The notes under the pieces: model-generated
Database searches by the model: none
The model's input: only the letters and a program-made list of their open reading frames with translations
What the model was told of the DNA's origin: nothing
Assembly: GCF_041583195.1 (NCBI RefSeq)
Contig: NZ_JBFHGL010000013.1
Span: 1-49,837, forward strand
Direction of reading: 5' to 3'
DNA from: Sulfurimonas sp.
Lineage (GTDB): Bacteria > Campylobacterota > Campylobacteria > Campylobacterales > Sulfurimonadaceae
DNA: 49,837 bases
Part shown: piece by piece, positions 8,906 through 17,646 of the stretch
Layout of the letters: every line of letters starts with the position of its first letter
How positions within the stretch are numbered: the first letter of the stretch is position 1
Made by a program: the position numbers and the translations under genes

Positions 8906-9854
8906 TATAACTCTTCCAATCTAGCTTTTCTATCTCTTCATTAAAACTTTTTATCTCTTCTTCATTTAGCGATATTTTTTCTGTTAGTTTAATTTTAGCG
9001 TTTTTAAAATCTTTTTTACTTTTAACACCAATAAATTCAGTACATTTATCTAAAGTAGTATCAAAATATTCTCCCAGTTCATTGTATTTTATAAACAAAA
9101 AAGATTCTTTATCAAAAAGTCTTATATCTTCAACTATTTGTTTTTCTAAATAAAACACTTGCTTTACAATTTGTTCATAAGCATTTAACTTTTCAAGTTC
9201 TTTTACATTTTTTGGTTGTATAGACCAGAAGTTGCTGTCACTTAGACCAACTTTTCTTTTTGCTTTTAAAATAGATTGAGCTGTAAACAAAGGTTCTCTT
9301 GTAATAAATATGAACTTTGCTTCAGGAAAACATTTTTTTAATAATCTTAATCTTTGTCCAGCATTTAAATTTTTAAAAACTATCGGCTTGTCAAAATAAT
9401 TTATTATAGCTGTTATTTCATCTCTTATTTCACTGATAACTGTTTCAGAAATATCATCATAATCTATAAAATGTTTATTTTTAGGAAGCCATCTATACCA
9501 AAAATTTCCACATTCACTAGGAGCATGAAGTCCATATTTTGATGTATCGCCATGATTTGATTTAAAACTATTATGTGCTTTTTCTTTAAAAATCTTAGTA
9601 CTTAACCAAAAACCAAAAAAAGTATTTAAATAGAATCTACAAACTAAATTATCCATATACATAACATTTAACTGATTAGTAAGTGTTTGATATAAAATGG
9701 TTGAACCAGTTCTAGGTGCACCAATTATAAACACTGGTTGATGTTTTAATTTTAATTTAGAATACTTTTTTATTTTATTGTTTTCCCATATTTTAATAAC
9801 AGGTGAAAACAACAAAAGAAATCTTGAAATCATAAAACGATATAGTTTATTCAT
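8895..9854 (-). CDS. PAPS-dependent sulfotransferase
   Basis: 319 aa, cytoplasmic. The N-terminal 5'-phosphosulfate loop is FIIGAPRTGSTILYQ (residues 42-56) and the 3'-phosphate region is FIFITREPLFTAQSIL, with the Arg and Ser that contact PAPS. The length and order fit carbohydrate sulfotransferases. The reaction moves sulfate from PAPS to a hydroxyl or amine, here presumably on the nascent repeat unit. The same locus encodes enzymes to make PAPS (cysD, cysN, two APS kinases) and to remove the product PAP (cysQ), which strongly supports sulfation of the glycan. ATG start, 2 nt after the preceding stop. The acceptor sugar is unknown. Confidence 0.87.
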   Translation of the reverse strand: MNKLYRFMISRFLLLFSPVIKIWENNKIKKYSKLKLKHQPVFIIGAPRTGSTILYQTLTNQLNVMYMDNLVCRFYLNTFFGFWLSTKIFKEKAHNSFKSNHGDTSKYGLHAPSECGNFWYRWLPKNKHFIDYDDISETVISEIRDEITAIINYFDKPIVFKNLNAGQRLRLLKKCFPEAKFIFITREPLFTAQSILKAKRKVGLSDSNFWSIQPKNVKELEKLNAYEQIVKQVFYLEKQIVEDIRLFDKESFLFIKYNELGEYFDTTLDKCTEFIGVKSKKDFKNAKIKLTEKISLNEEEIKSFNEEIEKLDWKSYSDK

Positions 9855-9856
9855 TT

Positions 9857-11086
9857 TTATCCTATTTTAGAGTATAGTAGAGACAATGCATTCATCATTG
9901 GAGCATGCGACCATCTTGGCATATGTAAGAAAAACTTTTTATTCTTATTTACAGTATAGTAATAAGAACCATCTTTTTTTTGATAAAAAATATCTAAATT
10001 TTTTGATATTATCTCTAAATATTTTTTTTGTTCTAAAGCATCAAAGTACTCGTAAAACAAAGCAAAAATATAAATATATTCAGCTACTGCATGTATATCT
10101 TGTGATAATCCCTGCTGTCCCTTACCTTTTAAAACAACTATTTTTTCTTTGATAACAAAATCATCAAGCATTTTTTTTACATTTAAAATTACTTGATCTG
10201 TATCTTTATTAAAGATTTTTGCTATAGTATGCATACCCCTTAAAGTAAATCCAGTATGATATGTGTCACAACTATTCCATGATTTATTTTTCATTTTATC
10301 TTCAGTGCCAGCATATGGAATAGAGTCATAAGATAAATAATTATCTATGTAATTATAAGTCTTCAGAGCAATATCTTTATAGTTTTCATTTTTAGTTTCA
10401 CTGTACATTATACTTAAAGCCGAAGCAACTAAAGCATTTGCATTAAGTACGTGTGAATTATCTTTTTTATTGCTATAATCAAATGCAACCTTATCTTTAG
10501 CAATTTGTTTTATCTGGAAGTCATTGATAAATGATTCTGCTATATTGTTTAAAATGTGGAAATATTTTTTATCATTTGTGTGCTTATATAATTTGTAGTA
10601 TCCAAAAAAGACTTCACTACCACCCGGTAAATATATTGTACTGTTATCCATAACACCATCAATAAATTTTGTATTACCCATATTATTTGGATTAGGAATT
10701 CCAAGACCATATTCAGTTTTTATCAAAAATTTTTCTAACATATCTGAAACATTTATTGCCTCATCAAAATATTTATTATCTTTTGTTAATTCGTTTAAAC
10801 GAATATAAGCTTGTAAAAATTGACCTAATCCGTAAGGAATAGTAGTTTTTGCATCAATTTTACACATTTTCATATATGGTATTAGTAAATTTGGAAAGAG
10901 ATCTTTTACAACAAGTTTTTCAAGTTTCCTCAATACCTTATTTGTAAATGTAGGTTTAAATTTTGCCAGTTTATTAAATGGCAAATAATAATATAACCTT
11001 GGATCATAACCTTCGTATCCATACTTTATGATATATTTAAAATTAGAGTCTAATATTTTCATAATCTTATTTTTTATATTAATCAT
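9857..11086 (-). CDS. Six-hairpin (alpha/alpha-barrel) polysaccharide-locus protein, function unknown
   Basis: 409 aa without signal peptide. The sequence is a series of paired helices with aromatic-rich turns (IPYGLGQFLQAYIRL; GGSEVFFGYYKLYKHT; NALVASALSIMYSE; YHTGFTLRGMHTIAKIF). This suggests an (alpha/alpha)6 six-hairpin toroid, as in glycan lyases, glucuronyl C5-epimerases and GlcNAc 2-epimerases. I see no catalytic motif that would pick one activity. It sits between the flippase (8-nt overlap) and the sulfotransferase (2-nt gap). RBS AAAGGA before the ATG. An epimerase or hydrolase acting on the same glycan is a reasonable guess; heparan-type pathways also pair C5-epimerisation with sulfation, but that parallel is speculative. 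Confidence 0.6.
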   Translation of the reverse strand: MINIKNKIMKILDSNFKYIIKYGYEGYDPRLYYYLPFNKLAKFKPTFTNKVLRKLEKLVVKDLFPNLLIPYMKMCKIDAKTTIPYGLGQFLQAYIRLNELTKDNKYFDEAINVSDMLEKFLIKTEYGLGIPNPNNMGNTKFIDGVMDNSTIYLPGGSEVFFGYYKLYKHTNDKKYFHILNNIAESFINDFQIKQIAKDKVAFDYSNKKDNSHVLNANALVASALSIMYSETKNENYKDIALKTYNYIDNYLSYDSIPYAGTEDKMKNKSWNSCDTYHTGFTLRGMHTIAKIFNKDTDQVILNVKKMLDDFVIKEKIVVLKGKGQQGLSQDIHAVAEYIYIFALFYEYFDALEQKKYLEIISKNLDIFYQKKDGSYYYTVNKNKKFFLHMPRWSHAPMMNALSLLYSKIG

Positions 11087-12488
11087 GGTTTCCTTTAAAT
11101 TTATAGTTTAAATAGTTATATGGCTTTATAATAAAAGTTAAAATACAAATAAATGTTATAGCAATTAGCACTTTAATAGTTACATTATTGTCAAATAAAA
11201 ATATAAAAAAAGTAAAAAGAAAATATAACGGTAATATTAGATATAAATATTTGATATTATAACTTATCTTTGTTTTTTTATTAATTAGGTATATTAACAT
11301 CATAGGTCTGAATATAAACGATGTAATAGTACTTGCAGCTGCACCAATTAAACCAAATATAGGTATTAATAATAGACTTAAAATTAGATTTATAAAAAAC
11401 GCTCCCCAATCTACAATAAGTCCTAATGATGGCATTTTAATAGCATTGAATAGAAATTTTATTGAAAAGAAGCCAGCAAACAAAACTATTCCAGGCACTA
11501 ACAGATACAATAAATCATTGATCTTATTGTATTCTGGAGGTAATATAAAATCAACAATATCTTTAGATACCGATAAAAATAATATTGACAAGATCATCAC
11601 AATAAAAAAATTTGTTTTTAGAATTTTTTCCATCAATACTGAGATTTTTTCCATTTCGTTTTTACTGTATAAAGCAGCCACTTTAGGAAAACTTACATTT
11701 GAAATACTAGCCCCTACTAATAAAAATAAAGCTGCTATTTTAATAGCATAATTATATACAGCTACATCTTCTTTTGTTAAAAAATAATTCACTAATAACA
11801 AATCAATATTATTATCTAAAAAAGCTGCCAATGATACAAAATAAACAACTGTAGAAAAACTCAAAATTGATTTTATATAATGATAGAACTTATTGTCCAG
11901 CTTTATCTTATATATTTTTGATATTTTAATAAAGCCTGTTAATATAAAGACAGTGTGTCCTGCATAAATGGCATAAATAGCTCCTTCAAGCTTATAGCCT
12001 GAAAAATATGTTATAAAAAAACTAATGATAGTAACTATAAATGCTAAAACTGCGCTATAAAATATATATTTATTCTCTAAAAGTGACTGCAGTATATGAG
12101 TTATATAGCTTCTTAAAATTATTAAAAATGCCAGAATAGACGAATAAAATATAATTTGAATATCTTCAAGTTTAAACAAACCACTCATCGGTGTACTAAA
12201 AATATTAAATATAGCTATAATTAAAATACCAAAAAACAAAGTAGTAACCAAACCGGCAGTATAATACTGTTCTTTAACTTTTTCGTTTTGTATGTCGTTT
12301 AGTTTTTGCATAAGCGCAACATTTACTTGAATTCCTAAAATTGCAACTCCGTATGCAGATGACATAACAAAAACTGCATAGATACCAACTTCTTCTTGTA
12401 CTAATAAGTTTCCAAGAATTAAAGCAAAAACTATAACCGATACGCTATTTATAATTCTGTTTGCAAAATTATATAAATATTGCGACAA
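11079..12488 (-). CDS. Wzx-type polysaccharide flippase (MATE/MOP superfamily)
   Basis: 469 aa with about 12-14 hydrophobic segments evenly spread, the length and profile of Wzx/RfbX proteins. Recognisable segments include FALILGNLLVQEEVGIYAV near the N-terminus and the helix-loop pattern around FDNNIDLLLVNYFLTKEDVA, conserved in this superfamily. It would flip undecaprenyl-pyrophosphate repeat units to the periplasm. The start is a TTG at 12488, 4 nt after the radical SAM stop codon, with only a weak ribosome-binding site. This suggests translation is coupled. It overlaps the six-hairpin protein gene by 8 nt. Confidence 0.87.
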   Translation of the reverse strand: MSQYLYNFANRIINSVSVIVFALILGNLLVQEEVGIYAVFVMSSAYGVAILGIQVNVALMQKLNDIQNEKVKEQYYTAGLVTTLFFGILIIAIFNIFSTPMSGLFKLEDIQIIFYSSILAFLIILRSYITHILQSLLENKYIFYSAVLAFIVTIISFFITYFSGYKLEGAIYAIYAGHTVFILTGFIKISKIYKIKLDNKFYHYIKSILSFSTVVYFVSLAAFLDNNIDLLLVNYFLTKEDVAVYNYAIKIAALFLLVGASISNVSFPKVAALYSKNEMEKISVLMEKILKTNFFIVMILSILFLSVSKDIVDFILPPEYNKINDLLYLLVPGIVLFAGFFSIKFLFNAIKMPSLGLIVDWGAFFINLILSLLLIPIFGLIGAAASTITSFIFRPMMLIYLINKKTKISYNIKYLYLILPLYFLFTFFIFLFDNNVTIKVLIAITFICILTFIIKPYNYLNYKFKGNHD

Positions 12489-12492
12489 CTTT

Positions 12493-13968
12493 TTATCTTT
12501 GTTTAAAATATAATATATTTTTAATGGATGCAGCCATTTTTTTAGGAAGTAAAAAAACTGTAATTTTTTTCAATACATCAAATGTAGCAATATACTTCAT
12601 TAAGTTTTTAAATATATACTTAAGTCCTCTATCGAACCTCATCATATTATATTTGTAAACTTTTCTTTTCATATATAATTCAGCCAATAATATCTCTTCC
12701 ATATTATTGTATGTGTCATTTATGTATATTAACTCTTTTAGTTCGTGATACTTATGCCACTCAAAAGTAAGTAGCTTATTTTCCGCTTTTAGTTTATTAT
12801 ATAATGGTGATGATGGCATTATAAAAAGAGGGCTTGTTGTAAAGCCATCAGCATCAACATCACTTATAAATTTAGCATTCATATCCAATGACTTTCTTGT
12901 TTCACCAGGCACACCTGTTGTAAAACATGTACTCACTCTTATGCCTGCATCATGAATTATTTTAAATTGTTCCTCTAATTTATCACGATCCCATGGTTTA
13001 CTAAGTACTTTTTGTACTATAGGGTCAATTGCCTCTACTCCACAACGAACTTCATAACACCCTGATCTAGCCATAAGCTTAGCAAATTCTTCATCCCAGT
13101 TCCCAACTCTATCATTTATACTATATTTTATTTTCAAGTTTGCATCAATAATACCTTGAGCTATTGCTTTAGCTCTTTTTTTATTAGTTGTAAAAATATT
13201 ACAAGAAAAGATAAATAAACTGATTCCATAATTTTCATTTAGATATTTTAATTGCTCAATAACTTGAGCAGGAGTTTGATACTCTGTTTTTGATCCATCA
13301 TTTGAACTACCACAAAATGAACAACTAAAAGGACAGTTTTTCATTGTACTTAAATGAGCAGTTTTTGCTCTTAATGTAGGTGAAATTTCTTCACGTAATT
13401 TTATATATTCTGAAAACCTAAACGCTTCAAAATCAGGTAAAGGGAGGTCCTTTAAATGATAAATACCCGGATATGCAGTTAATCTATAATTACCATTTTC
13501 ATTAATAATAACTCCCCCGGTTTTTTCTACTTTTCCACTTGCTTGGAACTCTTTCAATGCTTCTATTAACGGTAGTTCAAATTCCTTGTATAAAATATAT
13601 TTACTTTTTAATTTATATATTTCACAAGCTTCAAGTTGATCTACTCTTTGTTGTACTATCATTGATATTGTTGGATATTTTGTCTCTGCAACAACTCTAT
13701 CATTTTCTATACAGTGCCAAGCTAAATAAGTTATTACTATATCAGGATTGATCTCATCTAGTTTTTTTAAAACGTCTTCATTTGTTAAATTATCTAGTTG
13801 AGCATCAATAATACTAATATCTACATTGTCTAAATCTCTTTTAATTAACGCGTAATGAAGAGGTTGTGTATAAGGCATAAAAGGTTGTTGAGAATAACTT
13901 GCATCTTTAGATTCTCTTCTTACATATTCATCATTATGTTTTGGTGGTATTATCATACATATTTTCAT
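12493..13968 (-). CDS. B12-binding-type radical SAM protein
   Basis: 491 aa. Residues 1-140 resemble the Rossmann-like cobalamin-binding domain of class B radical SAM enzymes (KICMIIPPKH; DISIIDAQLDNL; INPDIVITYLA), but no DxHxxG motif is present. The radical SAM domain has Cys212, Cys216 and Cys219 in CPFSCSFC (CX3CX2C), followed by RCGVEAIDP and a TIM-barrel pattern. Such proteins catalyse radical methylations or rearrangements. It lies between the MBOAT gene and the flippase, so a sugar or lipid-carrier modification is likely. Substrate unknown. ATG start; an 86-nt gap separates it from the MBOAT gene. Confidence 0.82.
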   Translation of the reverse strand: MKICMIIPPKHNDEYVRRESKDASYSQQPFMPYTQPLHYALIKRDLDNVDISIIDAQLDNLTNEDVLKKLDEINPDIVITYLAWHCIENDRVVAETKYPTISMIVQQRVDQLEACEIYKLKSKYILYKEFELPLIEALKEFQASGKVEKTGGVIINENGNYRLTAYPGIYHLKDLPLPDFEAFRFSEYIKLREEISPTLRAKTAHLSTMKNCPFSCSFCGSSNDGSKTEYQTPAQVIEQLKYLNENYGISLFIFSCNIFTTNKKRAKAIAQGIIDANLKIKYSINDRVGNWDEEFAKLMARSGCYEVRCGVEAIDPIVQKVLSKPWDRDKLEEQFKIIHDAGIRVSTCFTTGVPGETRKSLDMNAKFISDVDADGFTTSPLFIMPSSPLYNKLKAENKLLTFEWHKYHELKELIYINDTYNNMEEILLAELYMKRKVYKYNMMRFDRGLKYIFKNLMKYIATFDVLKKITVFLLPKKMAASIKNILYFKQR

Positions 13969-14054
13969 TGTCTAAAATTCCTATGTTCTATCTAAAATGT
14001 ATTCTATCTTTTTTTTCTTATTAATATATAATAAAGTCTAATTATTTAAACCTA

Positions 14055-15464
14055 CTAAAAATCAAAATAAATAAATTCAGCAGAACTCCCTGTTCCCATT
14101 ACAATAGAGAATATCCACATAAAAGATATAACTGCGAAATAAACAAAAAGGCTTATATTTCTTAGTTTTATATTTGCTAATCTCATTCTAGATAAAGTAT
14201 CAAAAGGGTGTAATACTAATATAACCAATATTAATATTAGAGGCATAATAGATGAAATTAAATCAATATTTTGTATATCTATTACATCCACACCTATTAA
14301 ACCATTCAGCACATAATAAAAAGTTTGTAAATCACCTGCCCTAAATAATACCCAACTTAATGAAATCAAATGAAATACTATAAAAATTTTCATCCATTTT
14401 GGTATAAAGTTAATAAAGTATAAAAACTTTACATATTTAATTAGATGCGAAAAAGCAATACCAACTCCGTGAACTAATCCCCATAATATAAATGTCCAAC
14501 TTGCCCCATGCCATAATCCAGCTATTCCCATAGCTATCATTAAATTATATATCTGCCTTGCTAAACCTTTTCTATTTCCACCTAAAGGAATATATATATA
14601 ATCCCTGATCCAATGTGAAAGCGTTATATGCCATCTATGCCAAAATTCAGCAATAGAAGCAGCTAAGTATGGACGATTGAAATTGATTGGAAAACGTATT
14701 CCTAACATAAATGCCAACCCTATAGCCATATCTGTATAACCAGAAAAATCGCAATATATTTGAATTGGAAAACTATAAAAGGCAAGCCAAAAGTCTAATA
14801 TTGAATGTAATGGTTCTATAGAGTTTTTATATATAGGCTCAACTACTAAACCCAATTGATCAGCGAATACTACTTTTTTTACTAATCCAATAGAAAAAAC
14901 AAATAAGCCTAAATAAAACCATTTCGTATGAAAACGATATTTTATAAATTGTGGAATTAGCTCTTTTGGCCTCATTATAGGACCAGCAATTAAATGAGGG
15001 AAAAAAACTGTATAAGTAGTCGCAGTTGTCATATTTGGCTTTGGGGTATAACGATTTGTGGAGATATCTACTACGTAGGCTATAAGTGTAAATGTAATAA
15101 ATGAAATTCCCAATGGTAATTCATCATTAACCAGTTTTTTAGTTCCTTCAAAAAAAAGGCCTATAATATCTTGATATAAAAAGTTGCTGTATTTAAATAC
15201 TGCTAGCGGTAACACTAGTAAAAATATAATAGTGACTAACCTAATTTTTTTTGATTCCTTTTTTCCATTTAATATCCACTGCAAACCTAAGTGAGCAATT
15301 GTTATTAAAAAAAATGGAAGCCATAAGAAGCTCACCTTCCAAAAACTATAAAAAACAGCACTTGATATTAACAATGCAAATATTCTTAACTTATTAGGAA
15401 TTACTGCATGAATCAAAAAGTAAATAATAAAAAAAACAATAAATTCAAGAGAACTAAAAATCAT
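14055..15464 (-). CDS. MBOAT-family O-acyltransferase (AlgI-like)
   Basis: 469 aa, multipass membrane protein of normal family length. The N-terminus MIFSSLEFIVFF is typical. The central motif AEFWHRWHITLSHWIRDY and the catalytic-histidine segment GLWHGASWTFILWG are both intact. It transfers acyl groups (commonly acetyl) through the inner membrane to polysaccharide. Its ATG overlaps the stop of the upstream SGNH protein gene by one base. MBOAT plus periplasm-facing SGNH partner is the standard arrangement for alginate or O-antigen acetylation (AlgI with AlgJ/AlgX). Two SGNH genes precede it here. Confidence 0.92.
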   Translation of the reverse strand: MIFSSLEFIVFFIIYFLIHAVIPNKLRIFALLISSAVFYSFWKVSFLWLPFFLITIAHLGLQWILNGKKESKKIRLVTIIFLLVLPLAVFKYSNFLYQDIIGLFFEGTKKLVNDELPLGISFITFTLIAYVVDISTNRYTPKPNMTTATTYTVFFPHLIAGPIMRPKELIPQFIKYRFHTKWFYLGLFVFSIGLVKKVVFADQLGLVVEPIYKNSIEPLHSILDFWLAFYSFPIQIYCDFSGYTDMAIGLAFMLGIRFPINFNRPYLAASIAEFWHRWHITLSHWIRDYIYIPLGGNRKGLARQIYNLMIAMGIAGLWHGASWTFILWGLVHGVGIAFSHLIKYVKFLYFINFIPKWMKIFIVFHLISLSWVLFRAGDLQTFYYVLNGLIGVDVIDIQNIDLISSIMPLILILVILVLHPFDTLSRMRLANIKLRNISLFVYFAVISFMWIFSIVMGTGSSAEFIYFDF

Positions 15465-16402
15465 TATTTTTCTAATGCTTTAAAAATTTCATTAGCCATA
15501 AGTTCATGAACTTTAGAGTTTGGATGTGCATCACCAGGCATAGCTTGGGCTTCAATAAAAGGTATTCCTTCTAGTGAAGGAAATAAATCAATAAATTTAT
15601 ATTCTAAACTTTGAGCCAATTCATCCATCTGTTTGTGTTGCTTTTTAAAAGGATAATCTTTTAAAAAATGTATATCAGGGCTCATAGCTAAATACAGATT
15701 TATTTTATTCTCTTTTGCATATTTAGATAGTTTTTCTAAAGCTTTTTTCATTTTTATATAACCTTCATATTGAGGATTATATACTTTATCATAATGGTCT
15801 ATTAAACCTTTATTGCCAGTTGCAATTACGCGTTGATATGCAATCCAAAGAGTTACAGCTAATTGAGAGTTTCTTAAAAACCAGTTTCCTCCACCTAAAG
15901 GTAGCACTTCCGCATCATTAATAAAATAATGTACTACTATGTCTGTTGGTTTAAGTTCTGTGAATTTTTCAAAGAATAATTCAGTATATCGTACTGTATT
16001 ATAATTTCCTATAGCCCCATTTAAAACCTCAGTACTTGAATTTAAATCATTAAATTTGGCTTGTAGTTTAGCAACCATTGTTTCATCATAGTTTACACCC
16101 CATCCTAAAGTAATTGATGAACCAAGAAATAAAATTCTTCTTTTATAATCTTTTGTTGGTTCTAACGAACGCATTCCATACGAATTCAATGATATCTTAA
16201 CACCTTGTAAAATTGCACTTTTATTTGTTAGATGAATATGCCCTAATATAGGATGTGATCTTTTTAATTCTTTTGCATATTTCCACATCTCTATATCATA
16301 ATTCTTCATATTGCTATTTTTTAATCTTAATGCACCTTCAATCATAAATAAAAGAATTAAAATACTAACTACTGATAAAAGTAAATTCTTCAAAACAATC
16401 AT
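15464..16402 (-). CDS. SGNH/GDSL hydrolase-like protein, membrane-anchored
   Basis: 312 aa. One N-terminal membrane helix (residues 5-22, LKNLLLSVVSILILLFMI), then a periplasmic SGNH domain. Block I is LFLGSSITLGWG with the nucleophile serine; block V is GDAHPNSKVHEL with the Asp-x-x-His-like pair. In MBOAT systems such partners pass the acyl group to the glycan in the periplasm; others are esterases. It overlaps the MBOAT gene by 1 nt and the second SGNH gene by 4 nt (ATGA). This supports a joint acylation role. A free esterase is the main alternative. Confidence 0.82.
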   Translation of the reverse strand: MIVLKNLLLSVVSILILLFMIEGALRLKNSNMKNYDIEMWKYAKELKRSHPILGHIHLTNKSAILQGVKISLNSYGMRSLEPTKDYKRRILFLGSSITLGWGVNYDETMVAKLQAKFNDLNSSTEVLNGAIGNYNTVRYTELFFEKFTELKPTDIVVHYFINDAEVLPLGGGNWFLRNSQLAVTLWIAYQRVIATGNKGLIDHYDKVYNPQYEGYIKMKKALEKLSKYAKENKINLYLAMSPDIHFLKDYPFKKQHKQMDELAQSLEYKFIDLFPSLEGIPFIEAQAMPGDAHPNSKVHELMANEIFKALEK

Positions 16403-17646
16403 TTTCCTGACCTTATTTTTAGTTTTTTGGCAATCTGTTCTGCAACAATTTTATTACCACTCGGACTAATATGTCTTTCATCAATAAATATAGCATCATT
16501 TTTATCAAAAATATTCTGAGTCAAATCTAAAAGATCACTACATATATTATATTTAATACACTTATCAGACCATATATTATTTATAGAATTAATATAATTT
16601 GTTCTACTATCAGTTTCATCCACAATGGATTGTTTAACGGTGTTTAAAAGATAATCTAAATTGTATTGTTCTGGTTTGTATGTAGCTGCTGGTTCTAATA
16701 CAAATAATACTGGAATATTATATTCCTTTAATAGCTTAAAAGTTAATAACCACACTTCAACTGTAGTGTTAGCAGCTTTTTTTGCATTTTCAATATTTTC
16801 ACATATTAAATAACTATTTTTTTTCCCAAAGCTATTAAATTTCTTATCAGTTTTTAAATTATTCGTTGTTTGATCTTTATTTTTTGCGAAATAAATATAA
16901 GGTGAATTTAAAAAGTTTTTCATTTTTCTGTACATTGAATTATATAGACTACTAAATTTACATTCATTGTTTGAAGAATTTTTAATTTTTTTCAAACTTT
17001 TTTCTAAACTTTTATAACTTTCAATATATTGTTTAAACTTTTGCGTTTGTCCATGTGATATAAAGTCAGTATCTTTTGTACAATACCTATAACCATCAAC
17101 TCCACCACTATAAAAAATCACTCTTTTAGGCTTATATCCTTTTATTAACATCATTTGTAATTGAATGAAATTTTGATATGAATTCCACCCTGTTTCACCA
17201 AAATTCAAGACGTTTTCATTAGTGATTTTTGCAAAATAAGATGGTATTGTACTATCATCTGTTGAACCAGTACCCCAAAGAGTAGAGCCTCCTAGAAACC
17301 AAATTGAATCATCTATTTGATGATTAGTTGACAAACGAAAACCATATTCTTCTTCTATATTAACTGCATTTCCATTATATGTTTTTCTTCTATATCCTAT
17401 ATATGGTTTATACTCAGTTTTAACATTTGCGTATTCATTAAAAATATCTAATGCTGTGCTCTTATTAAAGTCATTATAGTTTGGATATGTAGCACGTATA
17501 GTATTAACTGTGTACATCCTGTTTGATTTATTTTTCATACTATTTTTATTTAAATAATAAAACACTGAAGATATACACAAATACAATATAAAAAAAATAA
17601 AAATATTTATGAAAATTAACTTAGCGTTAATCCAGTTCAAACTCAT
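16399..17646 (-). CDS. Second SGNH-like protein, membrane-anchored
   Basis: I take the start as the ATG at 17646 (protein MSLNWINAKL..., 415 aa), because AAGGGA lies 9 nt upstream and the overlap with the carbamoyltransferase is then 20 nt. An upstream ATG at 17709 would give 436 aa and an 83-nt overlap. A membrane helix covers residues 9-29. The SGNH-like block I is IWFLGGSTLWGTG and the final block is DERHISPSGNKIVAEQ (Asp...His). The middle is long and Lys/Asn-rich, less conserved than in its neighbour. It may be the acyl-transfer partner of an MBOAT or a glycan esterase. The sequence does not say which of the two SGNH proteins serves which MBOAT. Confidence 0.78.
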   Translation of the reverse strand: MSLNWINAKLIFINIFIFFILYLCISSVFYYLNKNSMKNKSNRMYTVNTIRATYPNYNDFNKSTALDIFNEYANVKTEYKPYIGYRRKTYNGNAVNIEEEYGFRLSTNHQIDDSIWFLGGSTLWGTGSTDDSTIPSYFAKITNENVLNFGETGWNSYQNFIQLQMMLIKGYKPKRVIFYSGGVDGYRYCTKDTDFISHGQTQKFKQYIESYKSLEKSLKKIKNSSNNECKFSSLYNSMYRKMKNFLNSPYIYFAKNKDQTTNNLKTDKKFNSFGKKNSYLICENIENAKKAANTTVEVWLLTFKLLKEYNIPVLFVLEPAATYKPEQYNLDYLLNTVKQSIVDETDSRTNYINSINNIWSDKCIKYNICSDLLDLTQNIFDKNDAIFIDERHISPSGNKIVAEQIAKKLKIRSGK

